DNA from: CAWCTB01 sp963798275
GTDB taxonomy: Bacteria; Acidobacteriota; Terriglobia; Terriglobales; Acidobacteriaceae
NCBI GenBank assembly: GCA_963798275.1
Contig: CAWCTB010000038.1
Coordinates: 1 to 64,000, forward strand
Direction of reading: 5' to 3'
Length of the DNA: 64,000 nucleotides
Of the stretch, positions 19,232 to 29,371 are shown piece after piece (position 1 is the first letter of the stretch; each line of letters opens with the position of its first letter). Position numbers and translations under genes: made by a program. The notes under the pieces were generated by a model. That model saw only the letters and a program-made list of their open reading frames with translations, was not told where the DNA came from and did no database searches.

Positions 19232-22200
19232 AGCGGACGAGAGCGATCTGTTCTTCGGCCGCGAGACGCAGACCGACGAACTCCTGCGGCGCCTCGGGCG
19301 CTCTCGTTTCGTAGCCGTGGTTGGCACTTCGGGGAGCGGTAAGTCCTCCCTTGTCCGCGCAGGCCTGCTGCCGGCTCTCAGAGGCGGATTTCTGGTGGCT
19401 TCGGGCTCGCACTGGCGGATCGCCGTGTTTCGGCCGGGCGGCGCCCCCATCGAGTCGTTGGCATCCGCGCTTCATGTCGCGCTCTATCCCGAGGCTGGCG
19501 AGGACCACTTCGTGGGAGAGATGCTGGAGGTCACGCTGCGGCGGAGCTCTCTCGGGCTCGTGGAAGCCACTCGTCAGGCGCGTCTCGAAGCCCAGGAGAA
19601 CCTGTTGATCGTGGTCGATCAATTCGAAGAGTTGTTCCGCTTCGGGCAGGCTTGGGCGCAATCCCCTACACAGAACCCAGCGGCGGCACTTGTGCATCTT
19701 CTGCTGGAAGCCGTCCGGCAGAGCGAAATCCCGGTGCACGTAATGATTACGATGCGCTCCGATTTTCTGGGCGACTGCGCCCAATTCCGCGACCTCTCTG
19801 AGGCAATCAACGACGGACTGTACCTGATCCCTCGCATGACCCGGGACCAGCTCCGGCTGGCGATCACCGCGCCGGCGGCAGTGTGTGGCACCGCCATGAC
19901 CCCGAGGCTCGTCCAGGAGCTTCTGAATGACGTGAATGACGATCCTGATCAATTGCCGGTCCTGCAGCATGCCTTGATGCGCACGTGGAACAAATGGCAA
20001 AACAAAGTTGGCGATTCCGACACCATTGACGTGGAAGACTATGAAGCGACGGGCGGTATGGCCGAAGCCCTTTCACGCCATGCCAATGAAATCTGGGAAG
20101 AACTATCCGACGATCCCGGAGGAGCGAATAAGGAACTCACCAAAAGGATGTTTCAGTGCTTGACGGAAAAGGGCCCCGATAGCCGTGAAGTTCGCCGCCC
20201 GACGCCGTTTCGTAATCTCTGCCGTGTTCTCGCAGCCGATAACAGCGTGGTTAAGAGCGTCATCGAACATTACCGCGACGAAGACCGCGCGTTCCTGATG
20301 CCGCCGCGGCTAACGCCTCTCGAGGAAAGCAGCGTCATTGACATCTCGCACGAAAGCTTCATCCGAAAATGGGACAAACTTCGTGGTTGGGTTGAGGAAG
20401 AAGCCCAATCTGCCGTCATGTATAGGCGCATCGCCGAAGCGGCCAGGCTGGAAAAGCGCGGCGAGGCAGGCCTCTGGCGCAATCCCCAGCTGCAACGGGC
20501 CCTGGACTGGCGCACGAGGACGAAACCCACTGCGGCCTGGGCGGAGCGGTACGATCCTGATTTCGAAGTCGCCATGGATTTTCTCGATCGGAGCGTCGAG
20601 GAGCACAAGGCGGAGGTCGAAAAGGAGGAGGAAGCCCACAGGAGAGAGGAGAGCTGCCTGAAAAAACCCGCAAGAGGATTTCATGTCTTCCTGGTGGCAG
20701 TTGTCAGTCGTACTTGCGGGTCTTTGCGTGTGCTTCTCATGAAGAACCGGAATTTGCTGCGTGAAAGCGTCGCACGCGGTCTGGCTACCCATGCCACCCT
20801 GCTTAACGGGCAGAATGATGCCGCCGTCGCGCATAGCCTCCTGCTTGCCTACAGAATCGATGCGGCGTGTTTCGTCGTTGGAGAACGAAGAGGCTTTGCG
20901 GCTTGACCTTGCGCTCTTGCCCAGGGAGATTTCACGCTCCGCGGCCAAGGTCACGTCAATGCCCTTACTTTCAGTCCCGATGGCCGATATGTGGCTACAG
21001 CAAGCGATGACGGTACAGTACGTGTGAGTCGAGGCAGGCTACAGGTAAGGAGGTCTCGCATCTGAAGCCGGAAGGCGAGGTCAAGGCAATCGCCCTTAGT
21101 CCCGATGGCCGGTATCTGGCTATGGCGACCGACGACGGCACAGTGCTTGTAGTGGAGGTGGATACAGGTAAAGAAGTTCTCGCGTATCAGCCACGAAGGC
21201 AAGGTCAACGCGATCGCCTTCAATCGCGATGGCCGGTATTTGGCCACCGCGAGCGGAGACGGTACAGCAAGCACAGCTATTGTGATCGAGGCAGCTACGG
21301 GCAAGGAGGTCTCGCGTCTGAAGCAGGAAGGCAAGGTCGACGCCATCGCCTTCAGCCCCGATGGGCGCTGGGTGGCCGTTGGCGGGGGCGCTGGTGGGGA
21401 CGCTGCAGACGGCACTGGCTTCGCCAGCGTGCTGAGTTTGGTGGTGGAAGGTCTATGTTCCGCACTTTGCAGCCACGCAGCATCACCGCGGTGGCGTTCA
21501 GTCCCGATGGCGGGTCGATCGCCACTGGGCGGCACGGACTACACCACGCGCGTCTGTTTCGTTTGGATAGCGGCGCTGAAGCAATGGCGGTTTATGCACC
21601 AGGCTAGCGGTGAACGCAATTGCCTTCAGTGAGGATGGTCGTCATTTGGCGACGGGTAGTGCAGACAATACGGCCAGGGTTATCGAAGTCGCAACCGGCA
21701 AAGAGATCGCACGGCTGCCCAATGAGGATGTGGTCACTTCCGTTGCGTTTAGCCCGAACGGTCGGTGGCTGGCCACCGGCAGTCGGGGACGGGACGGTGC
21801 GGATCGTGGAATCGAGCGCTAACAAGGAACTGCTGCATGTGCCGCGAGGAAAACAGTTCTATCAGCTGGGCTCGAAAACGTTCTCTGCTGCGGCGTTCAG
21901 CCCGGATCGTCACTATGTGGCCACCGCAGATAACGCCGGCGTGGTGCGGGTGACCGAGATCAGGCACCGGCAACGGGCGTGGGAATGTTCCAACTCGGTG
22001 ATAAGAGATGTATGCTCTCGCCTTCAGTCCGAACGGAAGACAGTTGGCGACGGCGGGGCCGACAAGACGGTTCGCTTAGTCGACTTGGCGTCGGACCATC
22101 GAGATTTGGGAGTCGGAAGGACTATCGGAGAAGGTTTATGCCGTGCGATTTCAGCCACGACGGACGGGCTGTAATCGTCGGTGGCTCGGATGGAAAAGTG

Positions 22201-22880
22201 CGGTTTATCGATCTGCACAGTGGGACGGAGACCAGCAACATTTCCTTGAGCAAAGGGGAGCAGATTTTGTTCTGGCCGCCAGTCCCAGCGGAGATCGAAT
22301 CGCAATCGCCAGCAGCAGAGAACGGCGAGAACCTGGTCCACGTCGTCAGACCTCACAGGAAGGGAAGTGTTACCCGGCGTTGCAGAATGACCAGCAGATT
22401 AATGCGCTGGTCTTCAGTCCTAAGGACGGTCGCTATCTCGCCATCGCCGGTGCTGAGACAGTGCGTGTAATTGAGGCCGGCACGGGCATGGAGATCTTCC
22501 GCCATTCGTATCCGAAACAATGGATCTATTCCGCTGCCTTTAGCGGGGATGGACAATTGGTTGCGATAGGGCGAGAAGACGGCACAGTGCGAGTGATTGA
22601 CGTTCGCACCGGCGAGGAGCTTCACGGCCTTGCACATGGCGAACCGGTTTACGATCTTGCGTTTAGCACGGACAACGGCCGAGAGTCTCTGCTTGTGTTC
22701 GCCGGCGAGACGGGGTACGAGGACTTGTTGCGCCGTCGCGACTTGATTGATGAAGCTTGCGTGCGCCTTTCGCCCAACTTGACCGAGGAGCAAGAGAGCT
22801 ACTACAAGAAAACGGAAGATGTGGACTACAGCAAAACCTGTCCACTGAATAAGCTTTCCACTGCTGGGGTGAGCAAGTAA
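19173..22880 (+). CDS. nSTAND1 NTPase with WD40 repeats (many frameshifts)
   Basis: From ATG 19173 (GTG 19164 possible). The first 580 residues are in one frame: the KNPYPGLRPFEADE entry motif, Walker A GTSGSGKSS (51-59), Walker B LLIVVDQFEELF (144-155), then winged-helix parts. After a transmembrane-like/linker stretch near 20700 the frame changes repeatedly, but units such as VNALTFSPDGRYVATASDDG and VNAIAFSEDGRHLATGSADN recur every 110-150 bp, about 13-14 WD40 blades (two propellers). The C-terminal DLIDEACVRLSPNLTEEQ is the usual nSTAND1-WD40 ending. About 1,235 residues when joined. Such proteins sense a ligand through the repeats and release a partner effector on NTP-driven assembly. 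Eight or more frame breaks in 2 kb could be sequencing errors, repeat misassembly or genuine decay. Confidence 0.8.
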
Positions 22881-23065
22881 GTAGCCATCAGGCGGCGAAC
22901 GGAGAACTTCCTGGTTTATTGGTGGCGGAAGCTTCGAGCCGATAGCCTAAGGTTTGGGTGGCGAGTCTCATCCGGCGCCCCAGAGTTCCAAAACGGTTCA
23001 GAGTCCCGCCATTTTTGCCTGCCCACTAGCCACTACCCCATTTAGAGACGTAAAGTAAGAGACCG

Positions 23066-24056
23066 ATGGAACTACGCAAAGATCCCATCACGCGTTCGTG
23101 GGTCATCTGTGGTGACGAGCCCGAGAGAGGCTCCTCGCCCGACTACTTCTGCCCCTTTTGTCCGGAGTCGGGCCAGCCGCTGCAGGTGATCGCGACGTCG
23201 CCGACGGTGAACGGCAGTCCGTGGTCGGCGCGCGCCGTGGTTCATCCTCATCCTCTTTATGGCATTGATGGCGAGCCGGGCCGCTCGGGCAACGGCCTGT
23301 ACGACACCATGCAGCCGGTTGGCGCGCACGAGGTAATCGTGGAGAACGCGCGCCACGACCGCCATCTGTGGAACGCCGACGATCGCGAGATCGAGGAATA
23401 TCTGGCGCTGTGCGGCCAGCGTATCCAGGACCTGAAGGGCGACATTCGCTTCAAGTACATCAGCGTCTTCAAGAATTTCGGCAGCATGTCGGGGCAGGAG
23501 TTCGACCATCCGACCTCGGAGATCGTGGCCACGACGTTCGTTCCGCGGCGCGTGCTCTACGAGCTGCGGGCGGCGCGGACAACACTACCAGGTGAAGGAG
23601 CGCTGCGTCTTTTGCGACATCCTGAAGCAGGAGCAGGACCAGAAGGTGCGTGTGGTCGAAGTGCGCGGCGATTACATCGCATGTTGCCCGTATGCCCCGC
23701 GTGTGCCGTACGAAACCTGGATCGCGCCGCGCAGCCACGAGGCTTATTTCGAGCGCATGGCGCTGAAGTCGGGTGCGATGCGCGACCTCGCCGCGCTGCT
23801 GCGGCGCACGCTGTACCGCATTCGCACCATCGCCGACGGCTTTCACATGGTGCTGCACACCTCGCCGAACACCATGCACCGTTCTGAGACGCTCGGCTTC
23901 TGGAAGACCATTGAGGACGACTACCACTGGCACATCGAGATCCTGCCCATCCTCGGCGCCAAGGCGAAGTCGTACACCTTCAAAGAGGTGTACTACTCGC
24001 CGGTCAGCTCGGAGACGGCGGCGGCCATCCTGCGCGAGAGGCCGACGGAGCGGTAG
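23066..24056 (+). CDS. galT: GalT-like sugar-1-phosphate nucleotidyltransferase (frameshift)
   Basis: About 330 residues in two frames joined near 23585. The N-terminal half starts ELRKDPITRSWVI and has a Zn-type CPFCPE pair and the FKNFGSMSGQEFDHPTSEIV region. The C-terminal half has CVFCDIL and the catalytic-region DDYHWHIEILPIL, the H-x-H-x-E signature of galactose-1-phosphate uridylyltransferases of the HIT superfamily. It transfers UMP (or AMP in relatives) between sugar phosphates in the Leloir pathway. The first-domain HPTSE differs from the usual HPHGQ, so the exact substrate is not certain. It ends 4 bp before the next gene. Confidence 0.75.
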
Positions 24057-24060
24057 CCGC

Positions 24061-24474
24061 ATGACCGTTCGCCGCATTAAGACCTACACCGGCCAAACTG
24101 GATACGTTTACCAGTACTACTTCGTCGGCAAGCGACCGGCACTCGACGGTGACCCCGAAGCGCCCTCCACCGAGTTCATCTTCGACGTGACCTCGGACCG
24201 CAAGACCACCTTTGCGGTCAGCGTCTTCCTTCGCTCGGAGGCGCTGGATGCCTGGGCCGCCAGCCGCGGCCGCACACTTAGCGAACCCGAGCAGTACGCC
24301 GGCGTGAAGCTGCGCCTGATGCAGGCTTTCGACGAAATCCCCGACATGCGGAACCATGGCCGCCGTTTGCGGCTGGAGGCCGACACTCTGTTGGCGCTGC
24401 TGCGAGTCCATCGGCGTGGAATAAGAAAGACTCGGCTCACCGGCTCACTGCCTTCCGTCCAATCTGCAGCCTGA
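24061..24474 (+). CDS. Conserved hypothetical protein after galT
   Basis: 137 residues from ATG 24061, 4 bp behind the galT stop, so co-transcription is likely. It begins MTVRRIKTYTGQTGYVYQYY and has no signal peptide, membrane segment or known motif. It seems to be a small compact alpha/beta protein. The last 15 residues may be out of frame. Confidence 0.6.
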   Translation: MTVRRIKTYTGQTGYVYQYYFVGKRPALDGDPEAPSTEFIFDVTSDRKTTFAVSVFLRSEALDAWAASRGRTLSEPEQYAGVKLRLMQAFDEIPDMRNHGRRLRLEADTLLALLRVHRRGIRKTRLTGSLPSVQSAA

Positions 24475-24503
24475 AGTGTGGGATCATAGGTACAGCGAGT
24501 GGG

Positions 24504-25174
24504 GTGAAGAGAGGCGATGTTCAGCGGATTGCAGCAACAGGGAGCAAGCGATGGAACCGCTCTCTGCTCGCGTCGTTCGGGCTTCACTGCGCAGTCTTGC
24601 TATTTCTGATTCATCGCGCAGCTCCCGTCTTCGTGATGCCGTCTGACGTGGATCACGGAATAGCCGGGATCGTCAGGCTCACTCTCCATCGTGTATCTGG
24701 CGCCCGTCGGACCTGAGCAGACGAATTCCGCCGCAGAAGAGCCGCATCCGTCGTTGCGCGCATCGCTGGCCCCGACGCCAAAGCCGCCCAAAGCGAAATC
24801 CAAACCTTCCAAAACGGATCAACCGACTCAGCAGAATGCGCCAGAGCAGACGGCGCGCGGTGGTTCTCCCTGGGGACGAGCGCCCGGTTCTCCCATCACC
24901 GGCGATGAGGTTGTGCCTGCACTGCCGGAGGTTTTTCCCGATCCTCCGGTGTCGCGCGCCGATTTGCCGGCCGGCGTGGAAGGGGACGTGATCGTCGAGG
25001 TCACCATCGACGCGCAGGGCAATGTTGTCGAAACCAAGCTGCTTCAGGGCATCGGCTACGGCGTCGAGCAGAAGGTTCTCGCGGTCTTGCAACGCTGGCA
25101 CTTCCGTCCCGCCATGCGCGATGGAGTGACCATCTGCGTCGCAGCACATCGTGCACTTCCACTACCCGGCCTAG
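24504..25174 (+). CDS. TonB family protein (two frameshifts)
   Basis: Three frames, joined near 24690 and 25137, give about 222 residues. An N-terminal membrane anchor (SLLASFGLHCAVLLFLIH) precedes a Pro/Lys-rich periplasmic linker (PTPKPPKAKSKPSKTDQP) and a TonB C-terminal domain: EGDVIVEVTIDAQGNVVETK, then WHFRPAMRDG and, after the second shift, SQHIVHFHYPA and a stop at 25172-25174. It would couple inner-membrane energy to outer-membrane receptors such as the one at 57-60 kb. The exbBD partners are not in the window. Confidence 0.72.
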
Positions 25175-25238
25175 GGCAAGGACTTGTCACACGGCCCTGT
25201 GCGCTGCGTCCTTGCAAATTGCTATGTACCAGAGCTCG

Positions 25239-25254
25239 TGTGACGCAGGTCACA
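25239..25254. promoter_or_regulatory. Perfect CRP/FNR-family site TGTGA-N6-TCACA
   Basis: tgtgacgcaggtcaca is a perfect match to the CRP half-sites with 6-nt spacing. Its centre (25246.5) is about 62 bp upstream of the start point predicted from the tatact box at 25297, the class I activator position. It would control the haem operon. Confidence 0.55.
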
Positions 25255-25296
25255 TGCCCGCGTGACAATCAAACTGCGCCCATTCTGCCCCGCCGT

Positions 25297-25302
25297 TATA
25301 CT
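25297..25302 (+). promoter_or_regulatory. Candidate -10 box (tatact) of the haem operon
   Basis: tatact in an otherwise GC-rich stretch, 33 bp before the GTG of the first operon gene. No good -35 is seen at 17 bp, which fits an activator-dependent promoter using the CRP-type site just upstream. Confidence 0.4.
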
Positions 25303-25334
25303 AGGCAGTAGCGGAACTGGAGAGAATTCAAGCC

Positions 25335-26169
25335 GTGGGTTTTGTGGGGTTTATGCCTCTAGTCTGGCTCCGAGTTGCGGTGGCTTTCTACAGCGTGGGA
25401 CTGCGTCTACTCGCTGCTCCTGCTCAGCAAGCAAGGCAATGTCCTGGGGAAGATCGTCGAGCCGGCGGTTGGACTGGGCCTCATCTTCCATTTTGTCTCG
25501 CTGGTGGAGTCGACCGTCCTTATCGGGCATCTGTCGTGGGCCTCCATCCACTATTCCGAATCGATTCTCGCCTTCGTGGCGATGGTCGTGTTCTTCATTT
25601 TCTTTGTTGCCTATCGGACAGTCTCGCCCGGAGTCGTCATTTTCCCCATTGTTTTCGTGCTGACGTTTGCGTCGGCCGTCGGGCAGAAGCCGATCACGCT
25701 GACCTCACCGCTCCTGCGCAGCGGATGGATTTTCGTCCACGTCGTGCTCATCTTTACCGGCTATGCCGGACTGTTCCTGAGCTTTGGCGCGAGCCTGCTC
25801 TATCTGGTGCAGGAGCGGGCGCTGAAGTCGAAGCGTTCGAATTCACTGCTCGGCTGGCTGCCTCCGTTGCAGACCATTGACGAGATCTGCTATCGCTCGC
25901 TGCTTTTTGGGTTCCCCTTTATGACGCTGGGCCTGGTGGCCGGTTCGGTGCTGGCCATCGAGAAGTATGGGCCGCTGTTCTTCTACGATCCCAAGATTCT
26001 GCTCTCGTTCATCATGTGGGCGGTGTACATGCTGTTGCTGTACACCCGCTGGAGTTCGGGATGGCGCGGCCGCCGCGCGGCGTTTCTGGCGACCTTCGCT
26101 TTCGTCGTCGCCTTGGGCGTCTGGGCGGCGAATTGCTTTAGCCGCACGCACAGGTTTATCGTCTCATGA
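25335..26169 (+). CDS. CcsA/HemX-like membrane protein (frameshift near start)
   Basis: About 277 residues from GTG 25335, with a shift near 25400. There are eight hydrophobic segments, and the C-terminal region DPKILLSFIMWAVYMLLLYT then WRGRRAAF follows the CcsA/CcmC-like HemX plan. The tryptophan-rich haem-handling WWDPKET motif is replaced by FFYDPKI, so cytochrome c assembly is less likely than the HemX role of tuning glutamyl-tRNA reductase. It overlaps the hemA ATG by 4 bp (atga), the usual hemX-hemA coupling. Confidence 0.75.
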
Positions 26170-27486
26170 ACTTCATCGTCATCGGCGTGAACCACCAGAC
26201 TGCACCGGTCGAAGTGCGCGAGCAGTTCGCCATTCCGGAAGCGCGGCTGCCGGAGGCGACCAAGTGCCTGGCCACCTATCCCGGCATTGAGGAGGCAATG
26301 ATCGTCTCCACCTGCAACCGGGTGGAGCTGCTGGCCCGCACGGTGAATGGCAACGCCGATGTGCAGGGCTTCATGCGCCAGTTCTACGGCTTCGATCCCG
26401 CGCCATATCGCAAGTATCTTTACGAACATCGCGAGCGCGATGCGGTGCGGCACGTCTTCCGCGTGGCTTCCAGCCTTGACTCGATGATCGTCGGCGAGCC
26501 GCAGATTCTGGGACAGGTGAAGGAAGCTTATGCCACCGCGCGCGCCGTCGGAGCGGTCAATTCGCAACTCGACGCGCTGCTGACTCGGGCCTTCGCGGTC
26601 GCCAAGCGCGTGCGCAACGAGACCGCCATCGCAACTTCGGCGGTGTCGGTCGCCTCGGTCGCGGTCGACCTGGCAAAGAAGATCTTCGGCAACCTGCAGG
26701 GCAAGAGCGTTTACCTGGTCGGGGCGGGCAAGATGTGCGAACTTTCTGCGCGTCACCTGGTGGCGCATGGAGCCACACAGATTTACGTCGCCAACCGAAC
26801 CTATGAGCGCGCCGTCGCGCTGGCCAAGAAGTTCAACGGCCAGGCCGTCCCGTTCGAGCAGCTTTACGACACGGTCCCGAATGCCGACATTGTTATCAGC
26901 TCCACCGGCGCGCCGCACACGATCTTCGGCAAGGAGCACGGCGAGAAGTTCCTGAGCCGCCGCAAGAACCGTCCCATGTTCTTCATCGATATCGCGGTCC
27001 CGCGCGACATCGATCCCGCGATGAACAAGCTGGACGGCATCTTCGTTTACGACATCGACGACTTGCAGCAGGTGGTTTCGTCGCACATCGCCGATCGCAG
27101 GACCGAGGCCGACCGCGCCGAAGCCATCGTGCAGCTCGAGGTCGATAAGTTCCAATCGCGCCTGCAGACGCTCGATGTGGTGCCGACCATCGTCTCCCTG
27201 CAGGAGCATCTGGAGACCGTTCGCCAGGCTGAGATTGATCGCGTGCGCGGACGGCTGGGCGCAATGACGCCCGAGCAGGAGCTGGCCGTCGAAGCGCTGA
27301 CGCGAGGCATCATCAACAAAATCATGCACACACCCATTACCACGCTTAAGACCGCGGCGCGCGAATCGAGCGAGGCGACCACGGTGATTGACCTCGTCCG
27401 CAAGCTCTTCGGATTACGTGACGCGAGCAAGGCTGCAGCCGCTCAGAACAACAGCGGGCAACGGGAAGCCGGGGGCGCAGAACTGA
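26166..27486 (+). CDS. hemA: Glutamyl-tRNA reductase
   Basis: About 440 residues. It reduces glutamyl-tRNA to glutamate-1-semialdehyde, the first step of tetrapyrrole synthesis. GVNHQTAPVEVRE, the catalytic Cys50 in STCNRVE, SSLDSMIVGEPQILGQVKEA and the NADPH-binding VGAGKM are all present, followed by the helical dimerisation domain. As printed, the frame runs on without a stop into hemC. A tga overlapping the hemC ATG (27484-27486) lies one frame away, so a small indel after about 27420 is likely to hide the true stop. Confidence 0.9.
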
Positions 27487-28422
27487 TGGCGCGCCTCAGA
27501 ATCGGTTCTCGCGGATCGCAACTCGCTCTCTGGCAAGCCAACCATATCTCGGCGCTGCTGCGCGAACGCGGCCATGAAGTCGAGATCGAGATCATCAAGA
27601 CCACCGGCGACAAGATCACCGACGTTGCCTTGGCGAAGGTGGGCACCAAGGGCATGTTCACCAAAGAGATTGAAGAGGCGCTGGCCGAAGGCCGAGTGGA
27701 TCTCGCGGTGCACAGCCTGAAAGACCTGCCGACCGAGCTGCCGCCAGGATTCGAGCTGGTTGCGGTCACCACACGGGTCAATCCGCGCGACGTGTTCCTG
27801 TCGGTGAAGTACGACAGCATCAAGGCCCTGCCGCAAGGGGCGCGGGTGGGCACCAGCAGCCTGCGTCGGCAGGCGCAGTTGAAGGCTGTGCGGCCCGACC
27901 TGGTGATCCATCCGCTGCGCGGCAATGTTGACACTCGCGTGCGCAAGCTGGAGGAAGGCGAGTACGACGCCATCATCCTGGCCGCGGCTGGCCTGACCCG
28001 GCTGGGCAAGACGCAGTGGATAAGGGAGGTGCTGGCGGAGAGTTTCATGTGTCCCGCAGCAGGACAGGGCGCCCTCGGCATCGAGATCCGCAAAGGGCGA
28101 CGTTGCCATGCGCGAGCATCTGGCATTCCTCAACGACGCTGCGGCCCGCGCCGCGACGACTTGCGAGCGAGCGTTGCTGAACAAGCTTGGGGGCGGATGC
28201 CAGGTCCCTATCGGAGCGTTTGCCGAAATGAGTGATGGCGTGCTGCGGTTGACTGCAATCGTGGCGCGACCGGATGGCTCGGAAGTTCTGCGCGAACAGC
28301 AGAGCGGCAGCGACCCGGTGGCTCTTGGCGAACAGGTGGGCGATGCGTTGCTGCGCCGGGGCGCAACCGAGATCCTGGAGCACGTTTATGGAGCGGCCGC
28401 AGCGGCGCCGCAACAGCCATAG
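27486..28422 (+). CDS. hemC: Hydroxymethylbilane synthase (frameshift)
   Basis: About 311 residues. It joins four porphobilinogens into hydroxymethylbilane. RIGSRGSQLALWQAN, VHSLKDLPTELP and GTSSLRRQAQL are the classic substrate and cofactor motifs. An extra g near 28097 shifts the frame; the downstream frame continues MREHLAFLNDAAARAATTCE and holds the cofactor-binding Cys in GGGCQVPIG. The stop at 28420-28422 is 2 bp before hemD. Confidence 0.9.
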
Positions 28423-28424
28423 CT

Positions 28425-29270
28425 ATGACGAACGAGCTTCCGCTTGCCGGCTGCCGCGTGCTGGTTTCGCGCGCCAAGGAGCAGGCAGGTGCACTGTCCT
28501 CGGCGCTGCGCGAGTTAGGCTGCGAGGTCGTCGAGATCCCCTTCATCGAGATTCGTAAGCCCAGCTCCTACCAACCGCTGGATTCCGCGTTGCGAAATCT
28601 TGCCACCTACGACTGGCTCATTCTTACCAGTGTCAACGGAGTGAATGCTCTCTTCCAGCGCATGGCGAAGCGGGGGCTGGATGTGTCATCGCTCGCCCAT
28701 CTCAAGATCGCGGCTATTGGTCCGGCCACCAGGAAGGCCATTGAGCAGCACGGCTTGCAGGTGACGGTCACGCCGAAGGAGTACGTGGCCGAGTCGGTGG
28801 TCGCGGCTCTGCACCGCCGGGTAAAAGGCAAGCGCGTGCTGCTGGTGCGCGCCAAAGTTGCCCGCGACGTGATTCCGCGCGAATTGCGCAAAGCAGGCGC
28901 AATGGTTGACGTAGTGGAAGCGTACGAAACCGTCGCTCCGAAGTCCTCGGCGAAGCGGCTGCGCGCCGTTCTCGCCGGCGCGAGGAAACCCCATGCGATC
29001 ACCTTCACCAGTTCTTCGACGGTGCGGAATTTCGTGCAGCTGCTGGGCTTGCGCAGCGCGCGCGCCACGCTCAAGAGGTTGGCGCCAGATCGTGGCGTGC
29101 ACACGGCATCGATCGGACCCGTGACGTCAGCGACGCTGCGCGAGTTTGGTCTGCCGGTGGACATCGAGGCCCGTGAGTACACGATTCCGGGGCTGGTGGC
29201 GGCGATTGTGGCGAAGCGTGAGCGCATTCGAGGGCCCGAAAGGCCAGACCGAGTAGAGGCCCGCAAGTAG
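28425..29270 (+). CDS. hemD: Uroporphyrinogen-III synthase
   Basis: 281 residues. It cyclises hydroxymethylbilane with ring-D inversion. The two-lobed HemD pattern is visible: RVLVSRAKEQAGALSSALRE at the start, DWLILTSVNGVNALF, VLLVRAKVARDVIPREL in the middle, and ITFTSSSTVRNF plus ASIGPVTSATLREFG in the second half. It is the last gene of the ccsA/hemX-hemA-hemC-hemD operon. No frameshift. Confidence 0.87.
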   Translation: MTNELPLAGCRVLVSRAKEQAGALSSALRELGCEVVEIPFIEIRKPSSYQPLDSALRNLATYDWLILTSVNGVNALFQRMAKRGLDVSSLAHLKIAAIGPATRKAIEQHGLQVTVTPKEYVAESVVAALHRRVKGKRVLLVRAKVARDVIPRELRKAGAMVDVVEAYETVAPKSSAKRLRAVLAGARKPHAITFTSSSTVRNFVQLLGLRSARATLKRLAPDRGVHTASIGPVTSATLREFGLPVDIEAREYTIPGLVAAIVAKRERIRGPERPDRVEARK

Positions 29271-29371
29271 GCAGAATCTACGGTTTGGCGACCGTCGGCA
29301 AAGCTGCTACGCTCTTCGAGCGGGCTCCGATGTAGCTCAGTGGCAGGAACATCCAAGGCAGTTCCGTTCCC

